Source: Candidatus Obscuribacterales bacterium (GTDB lineage Bacteria; Cyanobacteriota; Vampirovibrionia; Obscuribacterales; Obscuribacteraceae). Taken from it: 64,000 nt of DNA. Of this stretch, positions 22,903 through 31,138 are shown one piece after another. Each line of letters starts with the position of its first letter. The stretch's first letter is position 1. The notes below the pieces were generated by a model. That model did not search any database. It was given only the letters and a program-made list of their open reading frames with translations, and was not told where the DNA came from. The stretch is taken from positions 558,001 to 622,000 of the forward strand of contig JAIETZ010000002.1 in NCBI GenBank assembly GCA_019744775.1. The letters run 5' to 3'. Made by a program: the position numbers and the translations under genes.

Positions 22903-24165
22903 CTACTCGTCGCAGTCTTCTTTGTAGAGTTCTTGGAAGTGCTCGTTGGTGGGCACTTTCACTCGAAGCTTCCACGGACTGCGCGGCTTGCCAAAGCTAG
23001 CCATATCGGATTCCAGCCATTGCGGCTCAGCATGACCTGTGGGACCATGATCGGCGACACTGAAATCAATGGTTGTTACACCATCGACTTTAGGCGGCAC
23101 TTTCCAATCAAGATCAACGCCGGCTCTACCAAGACGTGTGTAGCCGTTAATTCCTTTCGACCAGCGAAGCGGATGATCGTATTTGGAGATGTAGTTGAAA
23201 ACCTTCTCCTTTCCTGAGCAAGCAACTACTCTTGTACCGTCGTGGCAATACGTTTCCGTATCCATGTCGGGTGAGGCAAATTGCGTGAACCAGAAACGAT
23301 CTTTTTCCGGCAATGGCTGCACATCTTGCATCATTTGCACGCTCACAAGATCACCATTTGCCGGACACGTGCGGCTGAGTTTTTCGTATCTCAGCTTTTC
23401 ATACCAGAAAATAATTCTCGTGCCCATGCTGTGTCCTGTCAGTCCGATGTTATTGGGACCACCAAATCGCGAATCAGCAGCCAATGCATCGACGAACTCT
23501 TCAAAATTCTTGAGAGTCCACTCAGCATTCACTGAAGCAGCAAAATAGCTGCGCTTCTTCGCATCTGACGGCCATGCCCAGTTGATGACCATGCAATTGG
23601 ACCAGTAGGCAAATTCACCGGACTTGCGTACTGAATATAGCCAGTCGTTGTTGTAACCGTGCACACGGACAATCAGGCGTTCGTAGCCATAGCGCTTCAT
23701 CACGCCGGGGATACGCTCGAAAAGCGCAGCCTGCGATGGCACCAGCTCGACTGATTCGATGTGCGAGTTTTTCTGAAACGGTGTATCAATTCTGTGCACG
23801 ATGGACTTCATCAGTCTTGTGTGCGGGCAGACTTTCGGCTCGGTGGACATCACTGCTTTCACCTTATCCAGGTGCAAAACGACAATGCCGTAATGAAGTC
23901 CGTTTTTGCTACGCTTTGCTGTGAAACCTGTCGGCTTGCCTTTCTTGTCACAAGCCAACTCTCTGTCAGTGGCAAAAACAATTGCCACGTGTTTGGCGCC
24001 GAGTTTCTCGGGATGTTCAGGGTTGGCGCATCGTTGCGGGGGCATCAAGTAGTCACCGGAGGCAATTGCCGTATCTGGTGACGCCGCTTGTACACCCGGC
24101 GAAACATAACTAAAAAACATCATCAAAACTGCGGCTATCACGCTAAGAATTTTGGGTCTGAGCAT
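22903..24165 (-). CDS. exported alpha/beta hydrolase, DUF900 type
   Basis: A signal peptide (ILSVIAAVLMMFFSY, cleavage near VQAA) leads to an alpha/beta-hydrolase fold: VRVHGYNND at about 167-174 is the oxyanion-side motif, INWAWPSDAKK follows, and the nucleophile elbow GHSMG places Ser at about 246. This order matches the DUF900 family of uncharacterised serine hydrolases. The C-terminus is Pro/Trp-rich. Six or more Cys suggest disulphides after export. AGGAGG precedes ATG 24165. The substrate (lipid, ester or amide) is unknown; its neighbours are envelope proteins. Confidence 0.85.
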   Translation of the reverse strand: MLRPKILSVIAAVLMMFFSYVSPGVQAASPDTAIASGDYLMPPQRCANPEHPEKLGAKHVAIVFATDRELACDKKGKPTGFTAKRSKNGLHYGIVVLHLDKVKAVMSTEPKVCPHTRLMKSIVHRIDTPFQKNSHIESVELVPSQAALFERIPGVMKRYGYERLIVRVHGYNNDWLYSVRKSGEFAYWSNCMVINWAWPSDAKKRSYFAASVNAEWTLKNFEEFVDALAADSRFGGPNNIGLTGHSMGTRIIFWYEKLRYEKLSRTCPANGDLVSVQMMQDVQPLPEKDRFWFTQFASPDMDTETYCHDGTRVVACSGKEKVFNYISKYDHPLRWSKGINGYTRLGRAGVDLDWKVPPKVDGVTTIDFSVADHGPTGHAEPQWLESDMASFGKPRSPWKLRVKVPTNEHFQELYKEDCDE

Positions 24166-24249
24166 AAGCTCACCTCCTGGACGTTCCTCCCAAAAGTAAA
24201 AAAAGAGAACAGGGGCATCGACTGATACCCCTGCATCTCAATTTTGAAT

Positions 24250-25881
24250 CTAGAACTCCTGATCCGGATTCGGTTCGGTGAAGACAGGGCAGAAGCCAGC
24301 CTTGCCAAACTCGTATTCGCAGTTTTTCCAAATTCTCGTCTCAATCGACGGGTGGGTGTAGAAGAGACTATCCCAAGCACGTCTGATGCGAGCAACACCG
24401 GCCTTAACGGCTGCCACCAATCTGATGATCAAATCAAGAATGGGATTGCCGGTTTTAGGCTGTGGCGCTGGTTCCTCTTTCTGTGCCGGAAGGGCATCGT
24501 AGAGGGAGTCGATGAACATGATTGGACGCAAAGCCATCATCGCCGATTCCATACGATGTTCTTCGTAGGTCTTGGCGAACTTAGCACCCAAGAAAGAGCG
24601 ACGAAGCGCGTCTTTCGATTCACGACGCCACATGACGAACGGTCTCAACGCCTTCAGGCTGTACGCCAGATCAAGCGGTCTGTCCGTTACCATGGCTGCG
24701 TATGCATCAGCACCAGACTCACGGCTACGTGTTACGAAAGCCGGGATGATCTTCTGCACTTGCGAAATGCCCATCTGAATCACCTGACCGACAACACGCA
24801 TAATCCAATCAAGACCCAACGCTTTTGCAGCATCCGGCAATCTCAATTTGTTGAGCAGTGTTTCGACCCACTTGGTTCTGATGAAACCTGTTACCAGGCG
24901 AACCGGTGTGTCGACGATCATTGAGAGAACAACCGTCTCAAGGTTCATCAGCGCGTTGACCATAATGTCCAAGCGAGCAACGTGACCACGTTCGTGCGCA
25001 AGCACGCCTTTCATACCACGACGAGTGATGCGCTGTTCAGGAAACTCCTTCAAGTGCTCAACTACATCAGGATCAGACGGCAACCACTGCTGCAGAATGT
25101 CGCTGGAAACAGCGATGACGCTCATGAACGGCAGCGGACCCGACGCGAAAGCGTTGGAGTCGCCGTCGAAGAAGAACAACTCAGGATCTTCGGCCAGACG
25201 ATTCAAGCCGGCGATGGCGATGACGAATCTAGCGAACGCTCTGCGCTGAAACTCAGGCATCTTAGGCATCAGCTTGTCGAAAACGAAATTGATACCATCG
25301 CGAACGTTACGCAGTCTCCTCAAGAGCCACGGCGATTCCAACGGAACATCATCACCAAGCGACAGCAGATGCTGCAACTGCTTAGCCTTTTTCGGATCGG
25401 CTTGATACTTCTTGATCAATTCCTTGCGCTCTAGCTTGCGAGCATCGCGCAGGACTTCGTTGTACACTTCGATGAGTTTGGCTTCACGAGGATCAGCCGG
25501 GTTGGCCTTTCTCGCTCTCACCATGAACAACGCTGTGTTAGCGCTGTGCCAGTAACCCATGAAAGTCATGACCATCATGACGATTGCTGTTTCGTTCAGC
25601 ACTTGATCCTGCCAACCGAAATGCTTCGCAACCAAAAGAATGGTCACTCCACGGAGCAACATTCCACCAAGAGTCTTCAAAGTGCTGACCAGCAAGCCAC
25701 CCTGAACACGCGGAAAACGTGGGTCGGACGGCGTGATGATTCTCTTGAGACCGTGGGGTTTAACCAGCGGCAAAATGTCGATCACATCTCGCAGGCGGCC
25801 TAAGCCTTTTTCCCGCGAGGTAAACAAAACACCTAGCGCGCATGCAATGAGCGCCAGGATAAACGCATTAATTGCAAACAT
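24250..25881 (-). CDS. M48-family membrane metalloprotease (HtpX/Ste24-like)
   Basis: A 543 aa zinc protease. The HExxH motif HERGH is at residues 296-300, and the third ligand is predicted as Glu 388 in SRESGADAYAA, as in HtpX. DSNAFASGP precedes the motif, matching the M48 substrate-strand region, and THPSIETRI near the C-terminus is the conserved tail. One transmembrane helix is at the N-terminus and two are predicted around residues 62-120; the region after HERGH is also hydrophobic. A charged helical insert (about 125-180) is larger than in HtpX. AGGAGG precedes ATG 25881. Likely role: degradation of misfolded membrane or envelope proteins. Confidence 0.92.
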   Translation of the reverse strand: MFAINAFILALIACALGVLFTSREKGLGRLRDVIDILPLVKPHGLKRIITPSDPRFPRVQGGLLVSTLKTLGGMLLRGVTILLVAKHFGWQDQVLNETAIVMMVMTFMGYWHSANTALFMVRARKANPADPREAKLIEVYNEVLRDARKLERKELIKKYQADPKKAKQLQHLLSLGDDVPLESPWLLRRLRNVRDGINFVFDKLMPKMPEFQRRAFARFVIAIAGLNRLAEDPELFFFDGDSNAFASGPLPFMSVIAVSSDILQQWLPSDPDVVEHLKEFPEQRITRRGMKGVLAHERGHVARLDIMVNALMNLETVVLSMIVDTPVRLVTGFIRTKWVETLLNKLRLPDAAKALGLDWIMRVVGQVIQMGISQVQKIIPAFVTRSRESGADAYAAMVTDRPLDLAYSLKALRPFVMWRRESKDALRRSFLGAKFAKTYEEHRMESAMMALRPIMFIDSLYDALPAQKEEPAPQPKTGNPILDLIIRLVAAVKAGVARIRRAWDSLFYTHPSIETRIWKNCEYEFGKAGFCPVFTEPNPDQEF

Positions 25882-25885
25882 AAAA

Positions 25886-26080
25886 TTACCTCCTGCACCT
25901 CATTGAGCGGGTGCCAGATAGAAGTTTCAAACGAAGAAACGACGGCGGCCAGCATCTGGCCAACCAGCCACGGACGGCAAAACCGTTCACCGGGCAAGTA
26001 TGTTCAGCTACGTCGACGCAAACGCGGCAGCAAATTCCAGTCTTGAACGAGTACAACGTCATGTGGGTGCAACCACACAT
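25886..26080 (-). CDS. small Cys-rich protein (64 aa), tentative
   Basis: An open frame from ATG 26080 with GAGG eight bases upstream, in the spacing usual in this genome. It ends at a TAA that overlaps the ribosome site of the M48 protease gene. The product has seven or eight Cys (MCGC, GICCRVC, TCPVNG) in a basic, Trp-containing sequence. It may be a leader-type cistron coupled to the protease. No homolog is recognised, and the frame could be chance; the overlap with the downstream ribosome site is the main argument for it. Confidence 0.35.
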   Translation of the reverse strand: MCGCTHMTLYSFKTGICCRVCVDVAEHTCPVNGFAVRGWLARCWPPSFLRLKLLSGTRSMRCRR

Positions 26081-26116
26081 GAGCGCAACCTCGTAGGGGG
26101 GGGAACTTAAAACCTC

Positions 26117-26139
26117 GTAGGGGCGCATTGCATGCGCCC
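26117..26139 (+). repeat. repeat family B, copy 3
   Basis: Exact consensus copy, 23 bp. The bases just upstream repeat CTCGTAGGGG with a run of G, as if a partial second copy had inserted or slipped. Confidence 0.92.
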
Positions 26140-26336
26140 GACTTAGCACCGCCGGCAGTAGCAAACTTTGTGTTGAACTTCGACGCCTTCAGGGAAATTA
26201 CTCTCTGAAGAACTTCTATTTCAAACCAGTACTTGCTTTAGGCGATCGTTTCTATATAACTGCAATAAGTAAATAACTAATATGCAAATTCAAATTACTC
26301 TTTAATTGCGTTGCAAAGCAATTTAAAAGCTTGCAA

Positions 26337-26362
26337 TAAAGCCTGTTTTGGGGCTTTTTACT
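26337..26362 (+). terminator. orphan terminator-like hairpin
   Basis: AAAGCC / GGCTTT-type stem around TGTTTTGG followed by TTTTT. No plus-strand coding gene lies upstream within 400 bp, so it would end either a small RNA or nothing. It lies about 130 bp before the rfaE2 start. Confidence 0.45.
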
Positions 26363-26492
26363 GGTCCGAAAGCTAGCGCAGCGCGGGCAAACCCAGCAGA
26401 TCAGCAGCCAAAATCGATAGTAACTAGCGAAGCTCACCAACCGCTTGAAAACTATATCGTCTTACAATAAAGACCACAACAAGGTGCTCAAA

Positions 26493-26960
26493 ATGAACTC
26501 CGTCATAGAAAAGTCAAACCTAAAAGCCCTCGCCGAGAGACTTCGCAGCGAAGGAAAAACAATCGTCTGTACTAACGGATGCTTTGATTTGCTACATGTC
26601 GGACACGTGCGTTACTTAAAAGCAGCACATGAACTTGGTGACATTCTTATCGTTGGATTGAACAGCGACGCATCAGTAAGCAAACTAAAAGGACCTGAGC
26701 GCCCAATAAACTCACAAGATGATCGCGCCGAAATTCTGGCGAGTCTGGATTGCGTCGACTACGTCTCCATCTTCGACGAGAACACCGCCGATGAATTTCT
26801 GAAGCTCATTAAGCCGGACATCTATGTCAAAGGCGGCGACTACGCCCCCAGAGACCTCCCGGAAGCGCCCACAGTCGAAGCCTTAGGTGGACAAGTGCGC
26901 ATCCTCCAACACGTGCCGGGCAAAAGTACAACAAACACCATTGAGAAAATGAAGAAATAA
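26493..26960 (+). CDS. rfaE2: D-glycero-beta-D-manno-heptose 1-phosphate adenylyltransferase
   Basis: Adenylates heptose-1-phosphate to ADP-heptose for LPS core or related glycans. Nucleotidyltransferase signature CTNGCFDLLHVGHV with HVGH at residues 35-38, then GLNSDASV, RPINSQDDRAEIL and the late PGKSTTNTIEKM motif (ISTT-type) are all present. The length of 155 aa fits a stand-alone RfaE2 domain without the kinase half of HldE. AAGG precedes ATG 26493; upstream open frame to 26445 has no site. No other heptose genes are adjacent. Confidence 0.95.
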   Translation: MNSVIEKSNLKALAERLRSEGKTIVCTNGCFDLLHVGHVRYLKAAHELGDILIVGLNSDASVSKLKGPERPINSQDDRAEILASLDCVDYVSIFDENTADEFLKLIKPDIYVKGGDYAPRDLPEAPTVEALGGQVRILQHVPGKSTTNTIEKMKK

Positions 26961-26996
26961 AAGAAAGGGCGGTCATAAGACCGCCCTTTCTTTGTT
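26960..26996. terminator. bidirectional terminator between rfaE2 and the AMIN-TPR gene
   Basis: 15 bp perfect stem AAAGAAAGGGCGGTC / GACCGCCCTTTCTTT with loop ATAA, flanked by T-rich sequence on the plus side and A-rich sequence on the other, between two convergent genes. Confidence 0.9.
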
Positions 26997-27011
26997 CGTA
27001 ACTCTACTGAC

Positions 27012-28529
27012 TTACTGAGTACCAGCATCCTTCTTAGCCGCTGTCGCTTTCTTGTTGCTACCTGTGAGGAAGCTCAAGCGTTGACGTGCGTCTTCTGCGT
27101 ATTCAGCATTCGAAGATACCTTCAAAGCCTGGCTGAACTGCTGAGCTGCATCATCTAGACGGTGCTTACGCTCCATGATGAGTCCCATGCGGTAGTAGGC
27201 TTCGCCAAGACGATAGTCATTTTTGACTGCGTCTTTGTAAGCGTCAACTGCTTTGTCGTATACCTTTTGGATTTCGTAGGCTGTGCCCAAGTTGTAGTAG
27301 GCAGTAGCCAAATGCGGATCGAGTGATACCGCTGTTAACCAATTCTTGATTGCGCCTGGAAGATCACGCTCAGCACGCAGTGCAGCGCCGATACCGTTGT
27401 ATGTGATCGCATCTTTCGGGTTAATCGCCAACGCTTTGCGAAACTCGGAAAGAGCTTGCGCATAGTTGTGCTGTTGATTGTGAATCAATCCCAAGTTGCT
27501 GTGCGCTTCAGACAAATTCGGATCAGCTTGCAAGGCAGCCTGGTATTCAGCAACCGCTTCGGTCAACTTACCGGTGAGGTGCAATTGAACAGCTGCGTTA
27601 TAGCGCTTAACTGCTTCAGCTCTAGCGGCTTTACTTTCTGTCGGAGTAGAAGTTGATTCAGCAGAAGCTGTTGTTGTTTCGCTTGTAGCTGGAGCAGCTC
27701 CCATTTCAGGCTTCAACGGAGCAGAATTATCTGCTGGAACTTCATTTGTTGTTGCCGGAGTTGCTGGAGCGTTATCGAGACCACGCAGACCTGGCTCAGA
27801 GGAAGCAACCGGTTGTGCATTGGTTGCTGGAGCTTCCCAACCAGCTGTTGGAGCTGGAGTTGGAGCTGGAGTTGGAGCTGGAGTTGCTGCCGGTGTTGGT
27901 ACCGGCTCTGATACCACTGGCATTTCAGCCGGTTTGGCTGCTTCGGCTGATGCAGGTGCTGCAGCGGTTTCAGCAGCTGGAGTTGCTGCCGGCTCAGTTG
28001 TTGCCGGCGTTGTTTCAGCAGGCTTTGTTTCCGTTGTTGGAGCAGCAGCAATTGTTTCTGTTGTTTCAGCAGCAGAAACTTCTTTGCCGTTGGCACCGAA
28101 ATTGATGGTGATTGAACCTTCTTCAACTTTGACGACACGCGGCTTCACTGTCAAAGCTTCCGGCAAATCGATTACGACACGAGCTGTCGGTTTGGCAGAC
28201 TTAGTGAGGTCGCCGTAGCGAACCGACTTGACGTAAGGAATTGCTTGATGCAATTGTCCGCCGAGTTCTTCAACAGCAGGAAGAGAATTTTTGTCGAGAG
28301 TAGCGTCGACAAAGTCCATGACGATACGGTGGTTTGGTCCCGGAAGATCAAGAAGCTTCGGGACTGTCGGGAATGCACCTGGAGCAAACTCCACAACTAG
28401 TTGTTGCGCGTTGTCGACCGATATCTTTTTGATTGGCAAAATGGCGCCTTGGGCAAAGACGGCTTGTGACGCCATCACTCCGGCGATCCCGGCTATCCCA
28501 AGATACCCCATCAGATTTTTGCGACTCAT
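27012..28529 (-). CDS. exported AMIN-domain and TPR-repeat protein
   Basis: Signal peptide (LMGYLGIAGIAGVMA, cleavage after VFA), then an AMIN-type beta domain at about 35-150 (LVVEFAPGAFP, RIVMDFVD, ARVVIDLPE), a long Ala/Thr/Pro/Glu linker with PAPT tandem units (about 150-300), and five or so TPR units (AVAEYQAALQADPNLSEAH, ALSEFRKALAINPKDA, AIKNWLTAVSLDPHLA, AVDAYKDAVKNDYRLGEAY). AMIN domains bind peptidoglycan; TPRs bind protein partners, so it is likely a cell-wall-bound scaffold. GGGGAG precedes ATG 28529. A GA-biased antisense open frame over the linker is an artefact of the repeats. Confidence 0.9.
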   Translation of the reverse strand: MSRKNLMGYLGIAGIAGVMASQAVFAQGAILPIKKISVDNAQQLVVEFAPGAFPTVPKLLDLPGPNHRIVMDFVDATLDKNSLPAVEELGGQLHQAIPYVKSVRYGDLTKSAKPTARVVIDLPEALTVKPRVVKVEEGSITINFGANGKEVSAAETTETIAAAPTTETKPAETTPATTEPAATPAAETAAAPASAEAAKPAEMPVVSEPVPTPAATPAPTPAPTPAPTAGWEAPATNAQPVASSEPGLRGLDNAPATPATTNEVPADNSAPLKPEMGAAPATSETTTASAESTSTPTESKAARAEAVKRYNAAVQLHLTGKLTEAVAEYQAALQADPNLSEAHSNLGLIHNQQHNYAQALSEFRKALAINPKDAITYNGIGAALRAERDLPGAIKNWLTAVSLDPHLATAYYNLGTAYEIQKVYDKAVDAYKDAVKNDYRLGEAYYRMGLIMERKHRLDDAAQQFSQALKVSSNAEYAEDARQRLSFLTGSNKKATAAKKDAGTQ

Positions 28530-28662
28530 GCTCTAAAACTCCCCTCATTTCCACAGAATTTTTCGCCAGTGACTGAGCCTTCTCAGGCTTTCTCACCGTG
28601 CAATAGTTTACTTTACTTCTGATAACATTGCACTGAATATTTGGGTTAATTTGAAAGAAAGC

Positions 28663-28693
28663 TTGATTCAAATTAAGCATTCAAAGCTATTAT
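28663..28693 (+). promoter_or_regulatory. candidate promoter for the gene at 28731
   Basis: TTGATT (28663-28668) and TATTAT (28688-28693) with a 19 bp spacer. A start site near 28700 would exclude the ATG at 28692 and support ATG 28731. The pair lies beside a TTTGAA...TTCAAA inverted repeat that could be an operator. Divergent from the AMIN-TPR gene. Confidence 0.35.
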
Positions 28694-28730
28694 GAGCTTA
28701 GATCAATCTTTCAACTGGAAGGCCCGCGTC

Positions 28731-29252
28731 ATGTCAAAACACAACGCCCAATTTATTGCCCTGACGCTTGTGTTAGCGAGCTTTATCCCGGCAATTGCCG
28801 CTGATGCTCCAGCAAGCGGTCAAGCACAACCGGCAAGCAAAAAGCATCTTGGCTTCCCATTCAAAAAGCAAATTGCCGCCCGCTTCTTTGCTCAACAGCC
28901 AAGCGATCCGTCACAACTTTCATATCCTCCGGCACCACCGGCACCTTCGGGTCAATTAATTGCGCCACCCGGAGAAAGTCCCTACTATCCAGTTCGCAAA
29001 GACGGGCAACCTTACGTCAACAATTTGGACACCCACACCAACCAAACCGCGACACAAAATCGTTTCAAATATGACCAAGCATGGGACGGACTAGTTAGAT
29101 CCGATTTTGACTCCTATTCAATCATTGGACGAGCCGAGCGCTCTATGGCGACCTGGCCCGAGAAAAACGAATTTAGCGTCTATCGCGTCGGCACACGTAT
29201 CAACAAAATGTTCGAGCGCTGGATGGGCTTCGATCCCTATGAGTTCCGCTGA
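28731..29252 (+). CDS. exported hypothetical protein, Pro-rich (173 aa)
   Basis: Signal peptide (FIALTLVLASFIPAIAA) with cleavage near AIAA-DAP, then an Ala/Gln/Pro-rich linker (YPPAPPAPSGQLIAPPGESP) and a polar C-terminal domain rich in Asn, Asp, Arg and Trp. No family recognised. AAGG lies 8 bases before ATG 28731; an upstream in-frame ATG at 28692 falls in the probable -10 box. Its last 14 bases overlap the start of the epimerase gene. Confidence 0.75.
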   Translation: MSKHNAQFIALTLVLASFIPAIAADAPASGQAQPASKKHLGFPFKKQIAARFFAQQPSDPSQLSYPPAPPAPSGQLIAPPGESPYYPVRKDGQPYVNNLDTHTNQTATQNRFKYDQAWDGLVRSDFDSYSIIGRAERSMATWPEKNEFSVYRVGTRINKMFERWMGFDPYEFR

Positions 29253-29664
29253 GTCAGGCAAACGGCTTGATCACATAGCGATAGCCGTCAATAACCTTGA
29301 GGAAGCACTTAAGTTCTGGCAAGAGCAATATGGACTTGCCAACTTAGGCGTGGAAGTCGTCGAAGAACAAGGCGTCAGAGTCGCCAAGCTCGATGTTGGC
29401 AACACGCACATCGAACTTCTTGAACCGTTGTCCCCGGATACTCCCGTCGGAAAATTCCTGGCTCAAAAAGGTCCCGGACTTCATCACATCTGTATTGGCG
29501 TCGACGATATCAAGTCCGACCTTGCCAATTTGTCCAGCCAAGGCACCAAGCTAATTGACAGCCAGCCAAGAATAGGAGCCGGTGGGGCAAAGATTGCCTT
29601 TGTTCACCCAAAAGCAACCGGCGGCGTGCTTCTTGAATTGTCCCAGCCGCAAAATACTGATTAG
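29239..29664 (+). CDS. mce: methylmalonyl-CoA epimerase (VOC superfamily)
   Basis: Interconverts (R)- and (S)-methylmalonyl-CoA in propionate metabolism. VOC fold with two beta-alpha-beta-beta-beta units: LDHIAIAVNNLEEALKFW at the start (first metal His), HIELLEPL with the Glu ligand, GLHHICIGVDDI (second His) and LLELSQ (second Glu). The length of 141 aa is typical. ATG 29239 lies inside the 3' end of the preceding exported-protein gene and has only a weak site, so translation may depend on that gene. No mutase gene is present nearby. Confidence 0.9.
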   Translation: MSSAESGKRLDHIAIAVNNLEEALKFWQEQYGLANLGVEVVEEQGVRVAKLDVGNTHIELLEPLSPDTPVGKFLAQKGPGLHHICIGVDDIKSDLANLSSQGTKLIDSQPRIGAGGAKIAFVHPKATGGVLLELSQPQNTD

Positions 29665-29784
29665 TTTCACCTCAATTTCAGGCTAAATAGCCTCTGCGCT
29701 TGCTAGCATTTACTGGTGATGGCGCATTAGCGCAAACCCAAGGCACATTGCGGTGCGCCATACCAGCGCAATGAGGAAGGCAAA

Positions 29785-30867
29785 ATGGCAGTTATGACAA
29801 AAACAAACAACGCCAAGATTGACGTTGAAAAAATTCTAGGTTCAACAAAATCAGCTTATCTGATGGACCACAAATGCAAAACCATCTCCAAAGATCTCTT
29901 GCATTTGCCGGGCCCTGATTTTACCGATCGTGTATTTGTAAACACCGATCGCTCACCGCAAGTTTTGCGCAGCATCCAGGCTTTGTTCAACCATGGTCGT
30001 TTGGCCGGTTCCGGCTATCTATCTATTCTGCCGGTTGACCAAGGAATTGAGCACTCAGGTGGAGCATCTTTTGCCAAAAACCCAATATACTTTGACGGTG
30101 AAAACATCGTGAAGCTTGCTATCGAAGGCGGCTGCAACGCTGTTGCTTCAACTTACGGTGTTCTTGGGTCAGTTGCTCGCAAATACGCGCACAAAATTCC
30201 ATTCATCGTAAAAATCAATCACAACGAATTCCTCTCCTACCCCAACAAATTCGACCAAATCATGTTCGGCAATGTGCGTGAAGCATGGGAAATGGGAGCC
30301 GTCGCGGTAGGCGCAACCATCTACTTCGGTTCAGAAGAATCAACAAGACAGATTCAAGAAGTGGCTCGCGCCTTCCGTGAAGCACACGAACTCGGCATGG
30401 CTACAATTCTCTGGTGCTACTTGCGTAACTCCGCTTTCAAAGTCGGCGATACCGACTACCATGTCTCGGCTGACTTAACCGGTCAAGCCAACCACTTGGG
30501 CGTCACCATCGAAGCCGACATCATCAAGCAGAAGTTGCCGGAAAACAATGGCGGCTACAACGCCTTGAAATTCGGTAAGACCGATTCACGCGTCTACTCC
30601 GAATTGACCACCGACCACCCAATCGATTTGACTCGCTATCAGGTAGCTAACTGCTACATGGGACGCGCAGGGCTGATCAACTCCGGTGGCGCCTCCGGTC
30701 AAAACGACTTGGAAGATGCAGTTGCCACGGCAATCATCAACAAGCGCGCCGGCGGAACAGGACTCATCTCCGGTCGCAAAGCCTTCCAAAAACCAATGAA
30801 GGATGGCATTCAGTTGCTCAACGCGATTCAGGATGTCTATTTGTCCGACGATATAACGATTGCCTAG
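29785..30867 (+). CDS. fbaB: class I fructose-bisphosphate aldolase (DhnA/FbaB type)
   Basis: Cleaves fructose-1,6-bisphosphate in glycolysis/gluconeogenesis through a Schiff base. The archaeal-type class I features are present: [45 protein letters not shown], and a C-terminal [14 protein letters not shown] phosphate-binding stretch. Length 360 aa. AAGG lies just before ATG 29785. The stop codon TAG at 30865-30867 is the TAG of a family B repeat, so the repeat has inserted at, or replaced, the original 3' end. Confidence 0.95.
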   Translation: MAVMTKTNNAKIDVEKILGSTKSAYLMDHKCKTISKDLLHLPGPDFTDRVFVNTDRSPQVLRSIQALFNHGRLAGSGYLSILPVDQGIEHSGGASFAKNPIYFDGENIVKLAIEGGCNAVASTYGVLGSVARKYAHKIPFIVKINHNEFLSYPNKFDQIMFGNVREAWEMGAVAVGATIYFGSEESTRQIQEVARAFREAHELGMATILWCYLRNSAFKVGDTDYHVSADLTGQANHLGVTIEADIIKQKLPENNGGYNALKFGKTDSRVYSELTTDHPIDLTRYQVANCYMGRAGLINSGGASGQNDLEDAVATAIINKRAGGTGLISGRKAFQKPMKDGIQLLNAIQDVYLSDDITIA

Positions 30868-30886
30868 GGGCGCATTGCATGCGCCC
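30865..30886 (+). repeat. repeat family B, copy 4 (supplies fbaB stop codon)
   Basis: TAGGGGCGCATTGCATGCGC then CC; the first G of the consensus is C here. Its first three bases are the in-frame stop codon of fbaB. Confidence 0.9.
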
Positions 30887-30902
30887 ACTGTCCGTGGGAA
30901 AC

Positions 30903-30934
30903 AAAAAAGGGCGCCCAATGGGCGCCCTTTTTTT
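30903..30934. terminator. bidirectional terminator after fbaB
   Basis: GGGCGCCC / GGGCGCCC stem (8 bp, loop AAT) flanked by six A on the left and seven T on the right, between convergent genes. Confidence 0.93.
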
Positions 30935-30952
30935 AATGCCTAGTAAAACGGC

Positions 30953-31132
30953 TTAGCTGTTGACTGCTTTGTTGGGCTTCCAGGTAATCTGGCAAGCTCC
31001 AGCGCAGCAATTGCTTTCCGGGTTGGTTTCCTGATTGGACTGGCCGACTTGTTGTGCGTTGTTCAAGCTGTTCGCTTGCTCATCGCGCCCTGAGAAATCC
31101 GAAGGATCTGCAACGTAAATCGGGGGATTCAT
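30953..31132 (-). CDS. small hypothetical protein with CCAGAC motif (59 aa)
   Basis: Unrecognised. Of two ATGs, 31132 is preferred because AAGGAG lies 9 bases upstream (only 3 bases before ATG 31138). The N-terminal 35 residues are polar and Asn/Gln-rich, like a leader or disordered arm. The C-terminal part reads SNCCAGACQITWKP, with three clustered Cys. It could be a metal-binding peptide or the precursor of a modified peptide, but no modifying enzyme gene is adjacent. Convergent with fbaB across a terminator. Confidence 0.6.
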   Translation of the reverse strand: MNPPIYVADPSDFSGRDEQANSLNNAQQVGQSNQETNPESNCCAGACQITWKPNKAVNS

Positions 31133-31138
31133 AGCCAT

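Larger units (their letters stand above)
26081..26492. other. intergenic region before rfaE2
   Basis: About 412 bp without a supported gene. It holds one family B repeat preceded by a duplicated CTCGTAGGGG (one copy extended to eight G), an AT-rich stretch at 26250-26330 with a small AATTGC/GCAATT hairpin, and a terminator-like hairpin at 26337. An unannotated small RNA is possible. Confidence 0.5.

Noticed and set aside
24244-25434. Plus-strand open frames of 226 and 150 codons
   Set aside because: They are fully antisense to the M48 protease, which has HExxH, conserved downstream Glu and a strong ribosome site.
27746-28218. Long antisense frames over the AMIN-TPR linker (Leu/Glu-rich and Ala/Gly-rich)
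   Set aside because: They are produced by the PAPT-type repeat coding on the minus strand; composition is extreme and no ribosome site is present.
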